64,000 nt of DNA. Origin: Cydia pomonella (lineage: Eukaryota; Arthropoda; Insecta; Lepidoptera; Tortricidae). The notes beneath the pieces were generated by a model. The model did no database searches and had not been told where the DNA came from. It saw only the letters and a program-made list of their open reading frames with translations. Of this stretch, positions 35,701 through 49,723 are shown piece after piece. Numbering within the stretch: the first letter of the stretch is position 1; each line of letters opens with the position of its first letter. A program made the position numbers and the translations under genes. The DNA is taken from positions 9,921,692 through 9,985,691 of the forward strand of contig NC_084717.1 in assembly GCF_033807575.1 (NCBI RefSeq), written 5' to 3'.

Positions 35701-38700
35701 CATGATCCAGTGACGATATTCTGCAAGTGGCATCGTAAGGACCCGACTCTGACTATTTTTTTCAGCCTTCGACCTAGGAGCATATGTTGGGTTATTAAAG
35801 TTTTCAAATATTATTTTTTTCTGGCAAATCTGGTTTGAGCGCCCGCGAATGACTTATCTATCTTGAATAAGCATGGTCCAAAGACGATATTCTGCAAGTG
35901 GCATCGTAAGGACCCGACTCTGACTATTTTTTGCAGCCTTCGACCTAGGAGCATATGTTGGGTTATTAAAGTTTTCAAATATTATTTTTTTCTGGCAAAT
36001 CTGTTTTGAGCGCCCGCAAATGACTTATCTGCCATAATTAGATATGATCCAGTGACGATATTCTGCAAGTGGCATCGTAAGGACCCGACTCTGACTATTT
36101 TTTGCAGCCTTCGACCTAGGAGCATATGTTGGGTTATTAAAGTTTTCAAATATTATTTTTTTCTGGCAAATCTGTTTTGAGCGCCCGCAAATGACTTATC
36201 TGCCATAATTAGATATGATCCAGTGACGATATTCTGCAAGTGGCATCGTAAGGACCCGACTCTGACTATTTTTTGCAGTCTTCGACCTGGGAACATATGT
36301 TGGGTTATTAAAGTTTTCAAATATTATTTTTTTCTAGCAAATCTGTTTTGAGCGCCCGCAAATGACTTATCTGCCTTGAATAAGCATGATTCCATGATGA
36401 TATTTTGCAGGTGGCATCGTAAGGACCCGACTCTGACTATTTTTTTCAGCCTTCGACCTAGGAGCATATGTTGGGTTATTAAAGTTTTCAAATATTATTT
36501 TTTTCTGGCAAATCTGTTTTGAGCGCCCGCAAATGACTTATCTGCCTTGAATAAGCATGATTCCATGATGATATTTTGCAGGTGGCATCGTAAGGACCCG
36601 ACTCTGACTATTTTTTTCAGCCTTCGACCTAGGAGCATATGTTGGGTTATTAAAGTTTTCAAATATTATTTTTTTCTGGCAAATCTGTTTTGAACGCCCG
36701 CAAATGACTTATCTATCTTGAATAAGCATGGTCCAAAGACGATATTCTGCAAGTGGCATCGTAAGGACCCGACTCTGACTATTTTTTGCAGCCTTCGACT
36801 TAGGAGCATATGTTGGGTTATTAAAGTTTTCAAATATTATTTTTTTCTGGCAAATCTGTTTTGAGCGCCCGCAAATGACTTATCTGCCTTAATTAAACAT
36901 GATCCAGTGACGATATTCTGCAAGTGGCATCGTAAGGACCCGACTCTGACTATTTTTTGCAGCCTTCGACTTAGGAGCATATGTTGGGTTATTAAAGTTT
37001 TCAAATATTATTTTTTTCTGGCAAATCTGTTTTGAGCGCCCGCAAATGACTTATCTGCCTTAATTAAACATGATCCAGTGACGATATTCTGCAAGTGGCA
37101 TCGTAAGGACCCGACTCTGACTATTTTTTTCAGCCTTCGACCTAGGAACATATGTTGGGTTATTAAAGTTTTCAAATATTATTTTTTTCTGGCAAATCTG
37201 GTTTGAGCATCCACAAATGACTTATCTGCCTTGAATAAACATAATCAAGTGACGATAATCTGCAAGTAACATCGTAAGGACCCGACTCTGATTATTTTTT
37301 TCAGCCTTCGACCTAGGAGCATATGTTGGGTTATTAAAGTTTTCAAATATTATTTTTTTCTGGCAAATCTGTTTTGAGCGCCCGCAAATGACTTATCTGC
37401 CTTAATTAGATATGATCCAGTGACGATATTCTGCAAGTGGCATCGTAAGGACCCGACTCTGACTATTTTTTTCAGCCTTCGACCTAGGAGCATATGTTGG
37501 GTTATTAAAGTTTTCAAATATTTTTTTTTTCTGGCAAATCTGTTTTGAGCGCCCGCAAATGACTTATCTGCCTTGAATAAGCATGATTCCATGATGATAT
37601 TTTGCAGGTGGCATCGTAAGGACCCGACTCTGACTATTTTTTTCAGCCTTCGACCTAGGAGCATATGTTGGGTTATTAAAGTTTTCAAATATTATTTTTT
37701 TCTGGCAAATCTGTTTTGAGCGCCCGCAAATTACTTATCTGCCTTGAATAAGCATGATTCCATGATGATATTTTGCAGGTGGCATCGTAAGGACCCGACT
37801 CTGACTATTTTTTTCAGCCTTCGACCTAGGAGCATATGTTGGGTTATTAAAGTTTTCAAATATTTTTTTTTTCTGGCAAATCTGTTTTGAACGCCCGCAA
37901 ATGACTTATCTATCTTGAATAAGCATGGTCCAAAGACGATATTCTGCAAGTGGCATCGTAAGGACCCGACTCTGACTATTTTTTGCAGCCTTCGACCTAG
38001 GAGCATATGTTGGGTTATTAAAGTTTTCAAATATTATTTTTTTCTGGCAAATCTGTTTTGAGCGCCCGCAAATGACTTATCTGCCTTGAATAAACATGAT
38101 CCAGTGACGATATTCTGCAAGTGGCATCGTAAGGACCCGACTCTGACTATTTTTTTCAGCCTTCGACCTAGAAGCATATGTTGGGTTATTAAAGTTTTCA
38201 AATATTATTTTTTTCTGGCAAATCTGTTTTGAACGCCCGCAAATGACTTATCTATCTTGAATAAGCATGGTCCAAAGACGATATTCTGCAAGTGGCATCG
38301 TAAGGACCCGACTCTGACTATTTTTTGCAGCCTTCGACTTAGGAGCATATGTTGGGTTATTAAAGTTTTCAAATATTATTTTTTTCTGGCAAATCTGTTT
38401 TGAGCGCCCGCAAATGACTTATCTGCCTTGAATAAGCATGATCCAGTGACGATATTCTGCAAGTAAAATCGTAAGGACCCGACTCTGACTATTTTTTTCA
38501 GCCTTCGACCTGGGAGCATATGTTGGGTTATTAAAGTTTTCAAATATTATTTTTTTCTGGCAAATCTGTTTTGAGCGCCCGTAAATGACTTATCTGCCTT
38601 GAATAAACATGATCCAGTGACGATATTCTGCAAGTGGCATCGTAAGGACCCGACTCTGACTATTTTTTGCAGTCTTCGACCTGGGAACATATGTTGGGTT

Positions 38701-41700
38701 ATTAAAGTTTTCAAATATTATTTTTTCTGGCAAATCTGTTTTGAACGCCCGCAAATGACTTATCTATCTTGAATAAGCATGGTCCAAAGACGATATTCTG
38801 CAAGTGGCATCGTAAGGACCCGACTCTGACTATTTTTTTCAGCCTTCGACCTAGGAGCATATGTTGGGTTATTAAAGTTTTCAAATATTATTTTTTTCTG
38901 GCAAATCTGTTTTGAGCGCCCGCAAATGACTTATCTGCCTTGAATAAGCATGATTCCATGATGATATTTTGCAGGTGGCATCGTAAGGACCCGACTCTGA
39001 CTATTTTTTTCAGCCTTCGACCTAGGAGCATATGTTGGGTTATTAAAGTTTTCAAATATTATTTTTTTCTGGCAAATCTGTTTTGAGCGCCCGCAAATGA
39101 CTTATCTATCTTGAATAAGCATGGTCCAAAGACGATATTCTGCAAGTGGCATCGTAAGGACCCGACTCTGACTATTTTTTGCAGCCTTCGACCTAGGAGC
39201 ATATGTTGGGTTATTAAAGTTTTCAAATATTATTTTTTTCTGGCAAATCTGTTTTGAGCGCCCGCAAATGACTTATCTGCCTTGAATAAGCATGATTCCA
39301 TGATGATATTTTGCAGGTGGCATCGTAAGGACCCGACTCTGACTATTTTTTTCAGCCTTCGACCTAGGAGCATATGTTGGGTTATTAAAGTTTTCAAATA
39401 TTATTTTTTTCTGGCAAATCTGTTTTGAGCGCCCGCAAATGACTTATCTGCCTTGAATAAGCATGATTCCATGATGATATTTTGCAGGTGGCATCGTAAG
39501 GACCCGACTCTGACTATTTTTTTCAGCCTTCGACCTAGGAGCGTATGTTGGGTTATTAAAGTTTTCAAATATTATTTTTTTCTGGCAAATCTGTTTTGAA
39601 CGCCCGCAAATGACTTATCTATCTTGAATAAGCATGGTCCAAAGACGATATTCTGCAAGTGTCATCGTAAGGACCCGACTCTGACTATTTTTTGCAGCCT
39701 TCGACTTAGGAGCATATGTTGGGTTATTAAAGTTTTCAAATATTATTTTTTTCTGGCAAATCTGTTTTGAGCGCCCGCAAATGACTTATCTGCCTTGAAT
39801 AAGCATGATCCAGTGACGATATTCTGCAAGTAAAATCGTAAGGACCCGACTCTGACTATTTTTTTCAGCCTTCGACCTAGGGAGCATATGTTGGGTTATT
39901 AAAGTTTTCAAATATTATTTTTTCTGGCAAATCTGTTTTGAACGCCCGCAAATGACTTAACTATCTTGAATAAGCATGGTCCAAAGACGATATTCTGCAA
40001 GCGGCATCGTAAGGACCCGACTCTGACTATTTTTTGCAGCCTTCGACCTAGGAGCATATGTTGGGTTATTAAAGTTTTCAAATATTATTTTTTTCTGGCA
40101 AATCTGTTTTGAGCGCCCGCAAATGACTTATCTGCCTTGAATAAGCATGATTCCATGATGATATTTTGCAGGTGGCATCGTAAGGACCCGACTCTGACTA
40201 TTTTTTTCAGCCTTCGACCTAGGAGCATATGTTGGGTTATTAAAGTTTTCAAATATTATTTTTTTCTGGCAAATCTGTTTTGAGCGCCCGCAAATGACTT
40301 ATCTGCCTTGAATAAGCATGATTCCATGATGATATTTTGCAGGTGGCATCGTAAGGACCCGACTCTGACTATTTTTTTCAGCCTTCGACCTAGGAGCATA
40401 TGTTGGGTTATTAAAGTTTTCAAATATTATTTTTTTCTGGCAAATCTGTTTTGAGCGCCCGCAAATTACTTATCTGCCTTGAATAAGCATGATTCCATGA
40501 TGATATTTTGCAGGTGGCATCGTAAGGACCCGACTCTGACTATTTTTTGCAGCCTTCGACCTAGGAGCATATGTTGGGTTATTAAAGTTTTCAAATATTA
40601 TTTTTTTCTGGCAAATCTGTTTTGAGCGCCCGCAAATGACTTATCTGCCTTAATTAAACATGATCCAGTGACGATATTCTGCAAGTGGCATCGTAAGGAC
40701 CCGACTCTGACTATTTTTTGCAGTCTTCGACCTGGGAACATATGTTGGGTTATTAAAGTTTTCAAATATTATTTTTTCTGGCAAATCTGTTTTGAGCGCC
40801 CGCAAATTACTTATCTGCCTTGAATAAGCATGATTCCATGATGATATTTTGCAGGTGGCATCGTAAGGACCCGACTCTGACTATTTTTTGCAGCCTTCGA
40901 CCTAGGAGCATATGTTGGGTTATTAAAGTTTTCAAATATTATTTTTTTCTGGCAAATCTGTTTTGAGCGCCCGCAAATGACTTATCTGCTATAATTAGAT
41001 ATGATCCAGTGACGATATTCTGCAAGTGGCATCGTAAGGACCCGACTCTGACTATTTTTTTCAGCCTTCGACCTAGGAGCATATGTTGGGTTATTAAAGT
41101 TTTCAAATATTATTTTTTTCTGGCAAATCTGTTTTGAGCGCCCGCAAATGACTTATCTGCCTTGAATAAGCATGATTCCATGATGATATTTTGCAGGTGG
41201 CATCGTAAGGACCCGACTCTGACTATTTTTTTCAGCCTTCGACCTAGGAGCATATGTTGGGTTATTAAAGTTTTCAAATATTATTTTTTTCTGGCAAATC
41301 TGTTTTGAGCGCCCGCAAATTACTTATCTGCCTTGAATAAGCATGATTCCATGATGATATTTTGCAGGTGGCATCGTAAGGACCCGACTCTGACTATTTT
41401 TTGCAGCCTTCGACTTAGGAGCATATGTTGGGTTATTAAAGTTTTCAAATATTATTTTTTTCTGGCAAATCTGTTTTGAGCGCCCGCAAATGACTTATCT
41501 GCCTTGAATTAGCATGATCCAGTGACGATATTCTGCAAGTAAAATCGTAAGGACCCGACTCTGACTATTTTTTTCAGCCTTCGACCTAGGGAGCATATGT
41601 TGGGTTATTAAAGTTTTCAAATATTATTTTTTCTGGCAAATCTGTTTTGAGCGCCCGCAAATGACTTATCTATCTTGAATAAGCATGGTCCAAAGACGAT

Positions 41701-44700
41701 ATTCTGCAAGTGGCATCGTAAGGACCCGACTCTGACTATTTTTTGCAGCCTTCGACCTAGGAGCATATGTTGGGTTATTAAAGTTTTCAAATATTATTTT
41801 TTTCTGGCAAATCTGTTTTGAGCGCCCGCAAATGACTTATCTGCCTTGAATAAACATGATCCAGTGACGATATTCTGCAAGTGGCATCGTAAGGACCCGA
41901 CTCTGACTATTTTTTTCAGCCTTCGACCTAGGAGCATATGTTGGGTTATTAAAGTTTTCAAATATTATTTTTTTCTGGCAAATCTGTTTTGAACGCCCGC
42001 AAATGACTTATCTATCTTGAATAAGCATGGTCCAAAGACGATATTCTGCAAGTGTCATCGTAAGGACCCGACTCTGACTATTTTTTGCAGCCTTCGACTT
42101 AGGAGCATATGTTGGGTTATTAAAGTTTTCAAATATTATTTTTTTCTGGCAAATCTGTTTTGAGCGCCCGCAAATGACTTATCTGCCTTGAATAAGCATG
42201 ATCCAGTGACGATATTCTGCAAGTAAAATCGTAAGGACCCGACTCTGACTATTTTTTTCAGCCTTCGACCTAGGGAGCATATGTTGGGTTATTAAAGTTT
42301 TCAAATATTATTTTTTCTGGCAAATCTGTTTTGAACGCCCGCAAATGACTTATCTATCTTGAATAAGCATGGTCCAAAGACGATATTCTGCAAGCGGCAT
42401 CGTAAGGACCCGACTCTGACTATTTTTTGCAGCCTTCGACCTAGGAGCATATGTTGGGTTATTAAAGTTTTCAAATATTATTTTTTTCTGGCAAATCTGT
42501 TTTGAGCGCCCGCAAATGACTTATCTGCCTTGAATAAACATGATCCAGTGACGATATTCTGCAAGTGGCATCGTAAGGACCCGACTCTGACTATTTTTTT
42601 CAGCCTTCGACCTAGGAGCATATGTTGGGTTATTAAAGTTTTCAAATATTATTTTTTTCTGGCAAATCTGTTTTGAACGCCCGCAAATGACTTATCTATC
42701 TTGAATAAGCATGGTCCAAAGACGATATTCTGCAAGTGGCATCGTAAGGACCCGACTCTGACTATTTTTTGCAGCCTTCGACTTAGGAGCATATGTTGGG
42801 TTATTAAAGTTTTCAAATATTATTTTTTTCTGGCAAATCTGTTTTGAGCGCCCGCAAATGACTTATCTGCCTTAATTAAACATGATCCAGTGACGATATT
42901 CTGCAAGTGGCATCGTAAGGACCCGACTCTGACTATTTTTTTCAGCCTTCGACCTAGGAACATATGTTGGGTTATTAAAGTTTTCAAATATTATTTTTTT
43001 CTGGCAAATCTGGTTTGAGCATCCACAAATGACTTATCTGCCTTGAATAAACATAATCAAGTGACGATAATCTGCAAGTAACATCGTAAGGACCCGACTC
43101 TGACTATTTTTTTCAGCCTTCGACCTAGGAGCATATGTTGGGTTATTAAAGTTTTCAAATATTATTTTTTTCTGGCAAATCTGTTTTGAGCGCCCGCAAA
43201 TGACTTATCTGCCTTGAATAAGCATGATTCCATGATGATATTTTGCAGGTGGCATCGTAAGGACCCGACTCTGACTATTTTTTTCAGCCTTCGACCTAGG
43301 AGCATATGTTGGGTTATTAAAGTTTTCAAATATTATTTTTTTCTGGCAAATCTGTTTTGAGCGCCCGCAAATGACTTATCAGCCTTGAATAAGCATGATT
43401 CCATGATGATATTTTGCAGGTGGCATCGTAAGGACCCGACTCTGACTATTTTTTTCAGCCTTCGACCTAGGAGCATATGTTGGGTTATTAAAGTTTTCAA
43501 ATATTATTTTTTTCTGGCAAATCTGTTTTGAACGCCCGCAAATGACTTATCTATCTTGAATAAGCATGGTCCAAAGACGATATTCTGCAAGTGGCATCGT
43601 AAGGACCCGACTCTGACTATTTTTTGCAGCCTTCGACCTAGGAGCATATGTTGGGTTATTAAAGTTTTCAAATATTATTTTTTTCTGGCAAATCCGTTTT
43701 GAGCGCCCGCAAATGACTTATCTGCCTTAATTAAATATGATCCAGTGACGATATTCTGCAAGTGGCATCGTAAGGACCCGACTCTGACTATTTTTTTCAG
43801 CCTTCGACCTAGGAGCATATGTTGGGTTATTAAAGTTTTCAAATATTTTTTTTTTCTGGCAAATCTGTTTTGAGCGCCCGCAAATGACTTATCTGCCTTG
43901 AATAAGCATGATTCCATGATGATATTTTGCAGGTGGCATCGTAAGGACCCGACTCTGACTATTTTTTTCAGCCTTCGACCTAGGAGCATATGTTGGGTTA
44001 TTAAAGTTTTCAAATATTATTTTTTTCTGGCAAATCTGTTTTGAGCGCCCGCAAATGACTTATCAGCCTTGAATAAGCATGATTCCATGATGATATTTTG
44101 CAGGTGGCATCGTAAGGACCCGACTCTGACTATTTTTTTCAGCCTTCGACCTAGGAGCATATGTTGGGTTATTAAAGTTTTCAAATATTATTTTTTTCTG
44201 GCAAATCTGTTTTGAACGCCCGCAAATGACTTATCTATCTTGAATAAGCATGGTCCAAAGACGATATTCTGCAAGTGGCATCGTAAGGACCCGACTCTGA
44301 CTATTTTTTGCAGCCTTCGACCTAGGAGCATATGTTGGGTTATTAAAGTTTTCAAATATTATTTTTTTCTGGCAAATCCGTTTTGAGCGCCCGCAAATGA
44401 CTTATCTGCCTTAATTAAATATGATCCAGTGACGATATTCTGCAAGTGGCATCGTAAGGACCCGACTCTGACTATTTTTTTCAGCCTTCGACCTAGGAGC
44501 ATATGTTGGGTTATTAAAGTTTTCAAATATTTTTTTTTTCTGGCAAATCTGTTTTGAGCGCCCGCAAATGACTTATCTGCCTTGAATAAGCATGATTCCA
44601 TGATGATATTTTGCAGGTGGCATCGTAAGGACCCGACTCTGACTATTTTTTTCAGCCTTCGACCTAGGAGCATATGTTGGGTTATTAAAGTTTTCAAATA

Positions 44701-47643
44701 TTATTTTTTTCTGGCAAATCTGTTTTGAGCGCCCGCAAATGACTTATCTGCCTTGAATAAGCATGATTCCATGATGATATTTTGCAGGTGGCATCGTAAG
44801 GACCCGACTCTGACTATTTTTTTCAGCCTTCGACCTAGGAGCATATGTTGGGTTATTAAAGTTTTCAAATATTATTTTTTTCTGGCAAATCTGTTTTGAG
44901 CGCCCGCAAATGACTTATCTGCCTTGAATAAGCATGATTCCATGATGATATTTTGCAGGTGGCATCGTAAGGACCCGACTCTGACTATTTTTTTCAGCCT
45001 TCGACCTAGGAGCATATGTTGGGTTATTAAAGTTTTCAAATATTATTTTTTTCTGGCAAATCTGTTTTGAGCGCCCGCAAATGACTTATCTGCCTTGAAT
45101 AAGCATGATTCCATGATGATATTTTGCAGGTGGCATCGTAAGGACCCGACTCTGACTATTTTTTGCAGCCTTCGACCTAGGAGCATATGTTGGGTTATTA
45201 AAGTTTTCAAATATTATTTTTTTCTGGCAAATCTGTTTTGAGCGCCCGCAAATGACTTATCTATCTTGAATAAGCATGGTCCAAAGACGATATTCTGCAA
45301 GCGGCATCGTAAGGACCCGACTCTGACTATTTTTTGCAGCCTTCGACCTAGGAGCATATGTTGGGTTATTAAAGTTTTCAAATATTATTTTTTTCTGGCA
45401 AATCTGTTTTGAGCGCCCGCAAATGACTTATCTGCCTTGAATAAACATGATCCAGTAACGATATTCTGCAAGTGGCATCGTAAGGACCCGACTCTGACTA
45501 TTTTTTTCAGCCTTCGACCTAGGGAGCATATGTTGGGTTATTAAAGTTTTCAAATATTATTTTTTCTGGCAAATCTGTTTTGAACGCCCGCAAATGACTT
45601 ATCTATCTTGAATAAGCATGGTCCAAAGACGATATTCTGCAAGTGGCATCGTAAGGACCCGACTCTGACTATTTTTTGCAGCCTTCGACTTAGGAGCATA
45701 TGTTGGGTTATTAAAGTTTTCAAATATTATTTTTTTCTGGCAAATCTGTTTTGAGCGCCCGCAAATGACTTATCTGCCTTAATTAAACATGATCCAGTGA
45801 CGATATTCTGCAAGTGGCATCGTAAGGACCCGACTCTGACTATTTTTTTCAGCCTTCGACCTAGGAACATATGTTGGGTTATTAAAGTTTTCAAATATTA
45901 TTTTTTTCTGGCAAATCTGGTTTGAGCATCCACAAATGACTTATCTGCCTTGAATAAACATAATCAAGTGACGATAATCTGCAAGTAACATCGTAAGGAC
46001 CCGACTCTGACTATTTTTTTCAGCCTTCGACCTAGGAGCATATGTTGGGTTATTAAAGTTTTCAAATATTATTTTTTTCTGGCAAATCTGTTTTGAGCGC
46101 CCGTAAATGACTTATCTGCCTTGAATAAACATGATCCAGTGACGATATTCTGCAAGTGGCATCGTAAGGACCCGACTCTGACTATTTTTTTCAGCCTTCG
46201 ACCTAGGAGCATATGTTGGGTTATTAAAGTTTTCAAATATTTTTTTTTCTGGCAAATCTGTTTTGAGCGCCCGCAAATGACTTTTCTATCTTGAATAAGC
46301 ATGGTCCAAAGACGATATTCTGCAAGTGGCATCGTAAGGACCCGACTGACTATTTTTTGCAGCCTTCGACCTAGGAGCATATGTTGGGTTATTAAAGTTT
46401 TCAAATATTTTTTTTTTCTGGCAAATCTGTTTTGAGCGCCCGCAAATGACTTATCTGCCTTGAATAAGCATGATTCCATGATGATATTTTGCAGGTGGCA
46501 TCGTAAGGACCCGACTCTGACTATTTTTTGCAGTCTTCGACCTGGGAACATGTGTTGGGTTATTAAAGTTTTCAAATATTATTTTTTTCTGGCAAATCTG
46601 TTTTGAGCGCCCGCAAATGACTTATCTATCTTGAATAAGCATGGTCCAAAGACGATATTCTGCAAGTGGCATCGTAAGGACCCGACTCTGACTATTTTTT
46701 GCAGCCTTCGACCTAGGAGCATATGTTGGGTTATTAAAGTTTTCAAATATTATTTTTTTCTGGAAAATCTGGTTTGAGCGCCCACAAATGACTTATCTGC
46801 CTTGAATAAGCATAATCCAGTGACGATAGTTTGCAAGTAGCTTCGTAAGGACCCGACTCTGTCTATTTTTTTCAGCCTTCGACCTAGGAGCATATGTTGG
46901 GTTATTAAAGTTTTCAAATATTATTTTTTTCTGGCAAATCTGTTTTGAGCGCCCGCAAATGACTTATCTGCCTTAATTAAACATGATCCAGTGACGATAT
47001 TCTGCAAGTGGCATCGTAAGGACCCGACTCCGACTATTTTTTTCAGCCTTCGACCTAGGAGCATATGTTGGGTTATTAAAGTTTTCAAATATTTTTTTTT
47101 TCTGGCAAATCTGTTTTGAGCGCCCGCAAATGACTTATCTGCCATAATTAGATATGATCCAGTGACGATATTCTGCAAGTGGCATCGTAAGGACCCGACT
47201 CTGACTATTTTTTTCAGCCTTCGACCTAGGAGCATATGTTGGGTTATTAAAGTTTTCAAATATTATTTTTTTCTGGCAAATCTGTTTTGAGCGCCCGCAA
47301 ATAACTTATCTGCCTTGAATAAACATGATCCAGTGACGATATTCTGCAAGTGGCATCGTAAGGACCCGACTCTGACTATTTTTTTCAGCCTTCGACCTGG
47401 GAGCATATGTTGGGTTATTAAAGTTTTCAAATATTATTTTTTCTGGCAAATCTGTTTTGAACGCCGGAAAATGACTTATCTGCCTTGAATAAACATGATC
47501 CAGTGACAATATTCTGCAAGTGGCATCGTAAGGACCCGACTCTGACTATTTTTTGCAGCCTTCGACCTAGGAGCATATGTTGGGTTATTAAAGTTTTCAA
47601 ATATTATTTTTTTCTGGCAAATCTGTTTTGAGCGCCGCAAATG
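32768..47643 (+). repeat. 171-bp satellite array, about 87 tandem copies
   Basis: The anchor TTGGGTTATTAAAGTTTTC recurs at 32,884, 33,055, 33,225 and 33,396, and then regularly to the end, with spacings of 170-172 bp. Most length change is in the T-run after AAATATTA and an occasional extra G in CCTAGGGAGC. At least five monomer subtypes are distinguishable by the segment between GACTTATC and GGCATCG: AATAAGCATGATTCCATGATG, AATTAAACATGATCCAGTGA, AATAAGCATGGTCCAAAGAC, a GCAAGTAAAATCG form and an ATAATTAGATATGATCC form. Subtypes recur in two-, three- and four-monomer blocks (see findings). Apparent minus-strand frames of 100-168 codons come from the repeat (57 codons per unit) and are not called as genes. 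Confidence 0.92.
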
Positions 47644-49723
47644 AAATTCACAACCGATTCGCGTAAAAATCTGTGACCATATTCTATGATTAAAAAGATT
47701 TTTTTTGTCGATCCAGTTTTTGGAAAATTTTCAAAATGGCGGATTCATTGTAAGTCGCGCCTAAACAAATAGCCATATCGATATCATAAGAGTTTCTTCC
47801 TTGTGAGACATGTTTACACAGTGATTTGCGAAAAATTCAGACATTTTAGAACGGTGGTTTAGGGGGTAATATTTAGTTATTTAAGTTATACTCGAGAATA
47901 AGTAGCCTAATTTCACCATTTCACATATAACCACTCGTGGCTCAGATGGAGTACGCTCGCTTTGTATTGAAGAGGTTCTGGGTTCCAACCCCAAACAATG
48001 AATTCATTTTTCCTTTTTTTGCACTTTAATTTCCTATTTTTGATTGACTAAGATTTGTACCAGGAAGAGAGAGGTCCCTGGATCTATCCCCGGAATTGTA
48101 ACTTTTTGTATTATTTTTTGCATTTAAATTTCATCTTGTTGATTGATCATGCTAAGCGCGTTCGTATCAGTCGTTATGTTTGAACTTTTTTTTCAGCCAT
48201 TACAGTTCAAGGAGACGGACAATTGCGCAGGCGAAAACGGGTGCGATGTGTGGGGGGACCATGTTCAGGATTTTTCGGAGCAAATTTTGCACTTTGATTA
48301 AATTATCAACTTTTTCGTTTCTATAGATTAGTTGTTAATCGGAATATTGATATTATTTTAGGAACAGAAGTTTAAACGTAAATGTTTGTTTTATTGCTTT
48401 AAAATGAATATCATAGCTAAAATAGAGAAACAGTTTTTATAGCATTTTTCCCCAGCTCCTGCCGGAGCTGCAATGTTTCAAGATGGCTCTCGCGGCAGAA
48501 AGTTACGGTACGGCACGTGGCATTATTGTAGATAATTTTGGTGTATATAGATTACTAACAGTCGGCGATGAGAAAGTGGCGCCATCTAATAGATCAAAGG
48601 CGAAAGCAAAGGTATAGGGTTTCAAGCGATGGCGCCATAACCTTTAGGCTGTGCCCGGTAAGATGGCGCCGTTTTTTGACATTTAATAAATTGAACACAT
48701 ATTAGTGAATTAGGTTCAAAGTCAAATGGCGTTTTAAAAGTTTTAATCACGTGTCGAAAGATAAGGCAGTAAATTTACGTGGCTACAAAGTGTTCTTTGA
48801 CAATACACCTCTATTTCAAATTCTCTTTGCTGTTAGTTACCCAAATCAGTTGAACAGTTTGCTACTTTGCTGTGCGGTATTTAGAGCACCAACATAGGTC
48901 TTGACTGGCTTAAAAAGTTAAAATGCTCAGAGTTTTTGTATATTTTTGATTCGTTATTTTTGTTGCATGTTGAGACGGCCCAATGATGCTATTTTGAGGT
49001 CATTTACTGAAAATAGGTCCGTTGGCACTGTTTGATGTATCTTTCTAATCATGCTCTACCCGTTCCTCGCCTTTACCATTACTACCGATCAGATTTGATA
49101 ACGGCACTGTCACAAGAACTTACATTATTCAGTCAGCGGCAGTAATGCAGTTGGCAGTAATGTCGCGTTACAAATACTGCGGCAGTAGTGCAGCTGCGGT
49201 TGGGAATCCGAACGTTACCTTTACATTGTTTACCTATAGAGTAGTGGTCGACCTGGGGTATCTTGCTGTAGGTTGTTTATACGTTGCGCTTTAAGTTTAT
49301 TTGTATAATTTAAAACGCAGCAGTGACAGCGAAGTATTCACACACACACACTCAAAACGTTTTACCTATGACCAAAATAAAATTCATGAAACGGAACGCA
49401 AACTTGTCATGATTGACAGATGTCAAAGTCAGAAAGCCCATGAAATGCGGGAATCAAGTTTCAACAAAATATGTTGTATACGTGCGAAATATGTTTAAAA
49501 AATTCACCACGTCGTACAGGACGGTAAGTTTTATTTAATATTGATGCTATTGACAAAATTTTATTTGTATTAAATACACATAATGATGTTTTTATGATTA
49601 CGGCAGTATTTTAGTGATTTTTGGCACTTCGAAAGTTGTGGGAAATATTGTACTCCTGACCGCATATGGATGGTATTTTTCACTGTGTGAGCAATATACT
49701 TCATGTAGTTATTACACTTGCAG
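47644..49723. other. Unique spacer DNA
   Basis: No gene recognised. It holds a tRNA-like module (47,931-47,996, listed separately). It also has a cluster of GGCGCC-containing words at 48,575-48,675 (GTGGCGCCATCTAATAG, GATGGCGCCATAACC, AGATGGCGCCG), resembling a motif near 22,805. The region around 49,125-49,200 has a degenerate GGCAGTAATG/GCAGTAGTGCAG short tandem pattern. The 65-codon frame at 49,301-49,498 is unrecognised. Confidence 0.5.
47931..47996 (+). repeat. tRNA-like RNA polymerase III promoter module, probable SINE head
   Basis: A-box-like TGGCTCAGATGG (47,938-47,949) is followed by B-box/T-loop-like GGGTTCCAACCCC (about 47,980-47,992) at tRNA-like spacing. The acceptor stem does not close cleanly, so a working tRNA is unlikely. 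A second B-box-like string (GGTCCCTGGATCTATCCCC, about 48,082) follows 100 nt later, hinting at a composite or duplicated SINE. No poly-A or defined 3' end was seen. Confidence 0.4.

Noticed and set aside
37350..47509. Minus-strand frames of 67-168 codons repeating the same peptide
   Set aside because: They are the 171-bp satellite read in its one open frame. Most monomers are closed by TAA in the AAATAATATTTG segment, starts are not conserved, and the mirrored frames appear on the plus strand at 63,682-63,946.
13431..47643. CRISPR array
   Set aside because: Repeats are head-to-tail monomers of 171-174 bp with no unique spacers, in a eukaryotic context.
32768..47643. Centromeric satellite
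   Set aside because: The length is alpha-satellite-like, but the array is bounded, inverted on the other side of a spacer, and the organism looks lepidopteran (holocentric). Fold-back arm or dispersed satellite is more likely.
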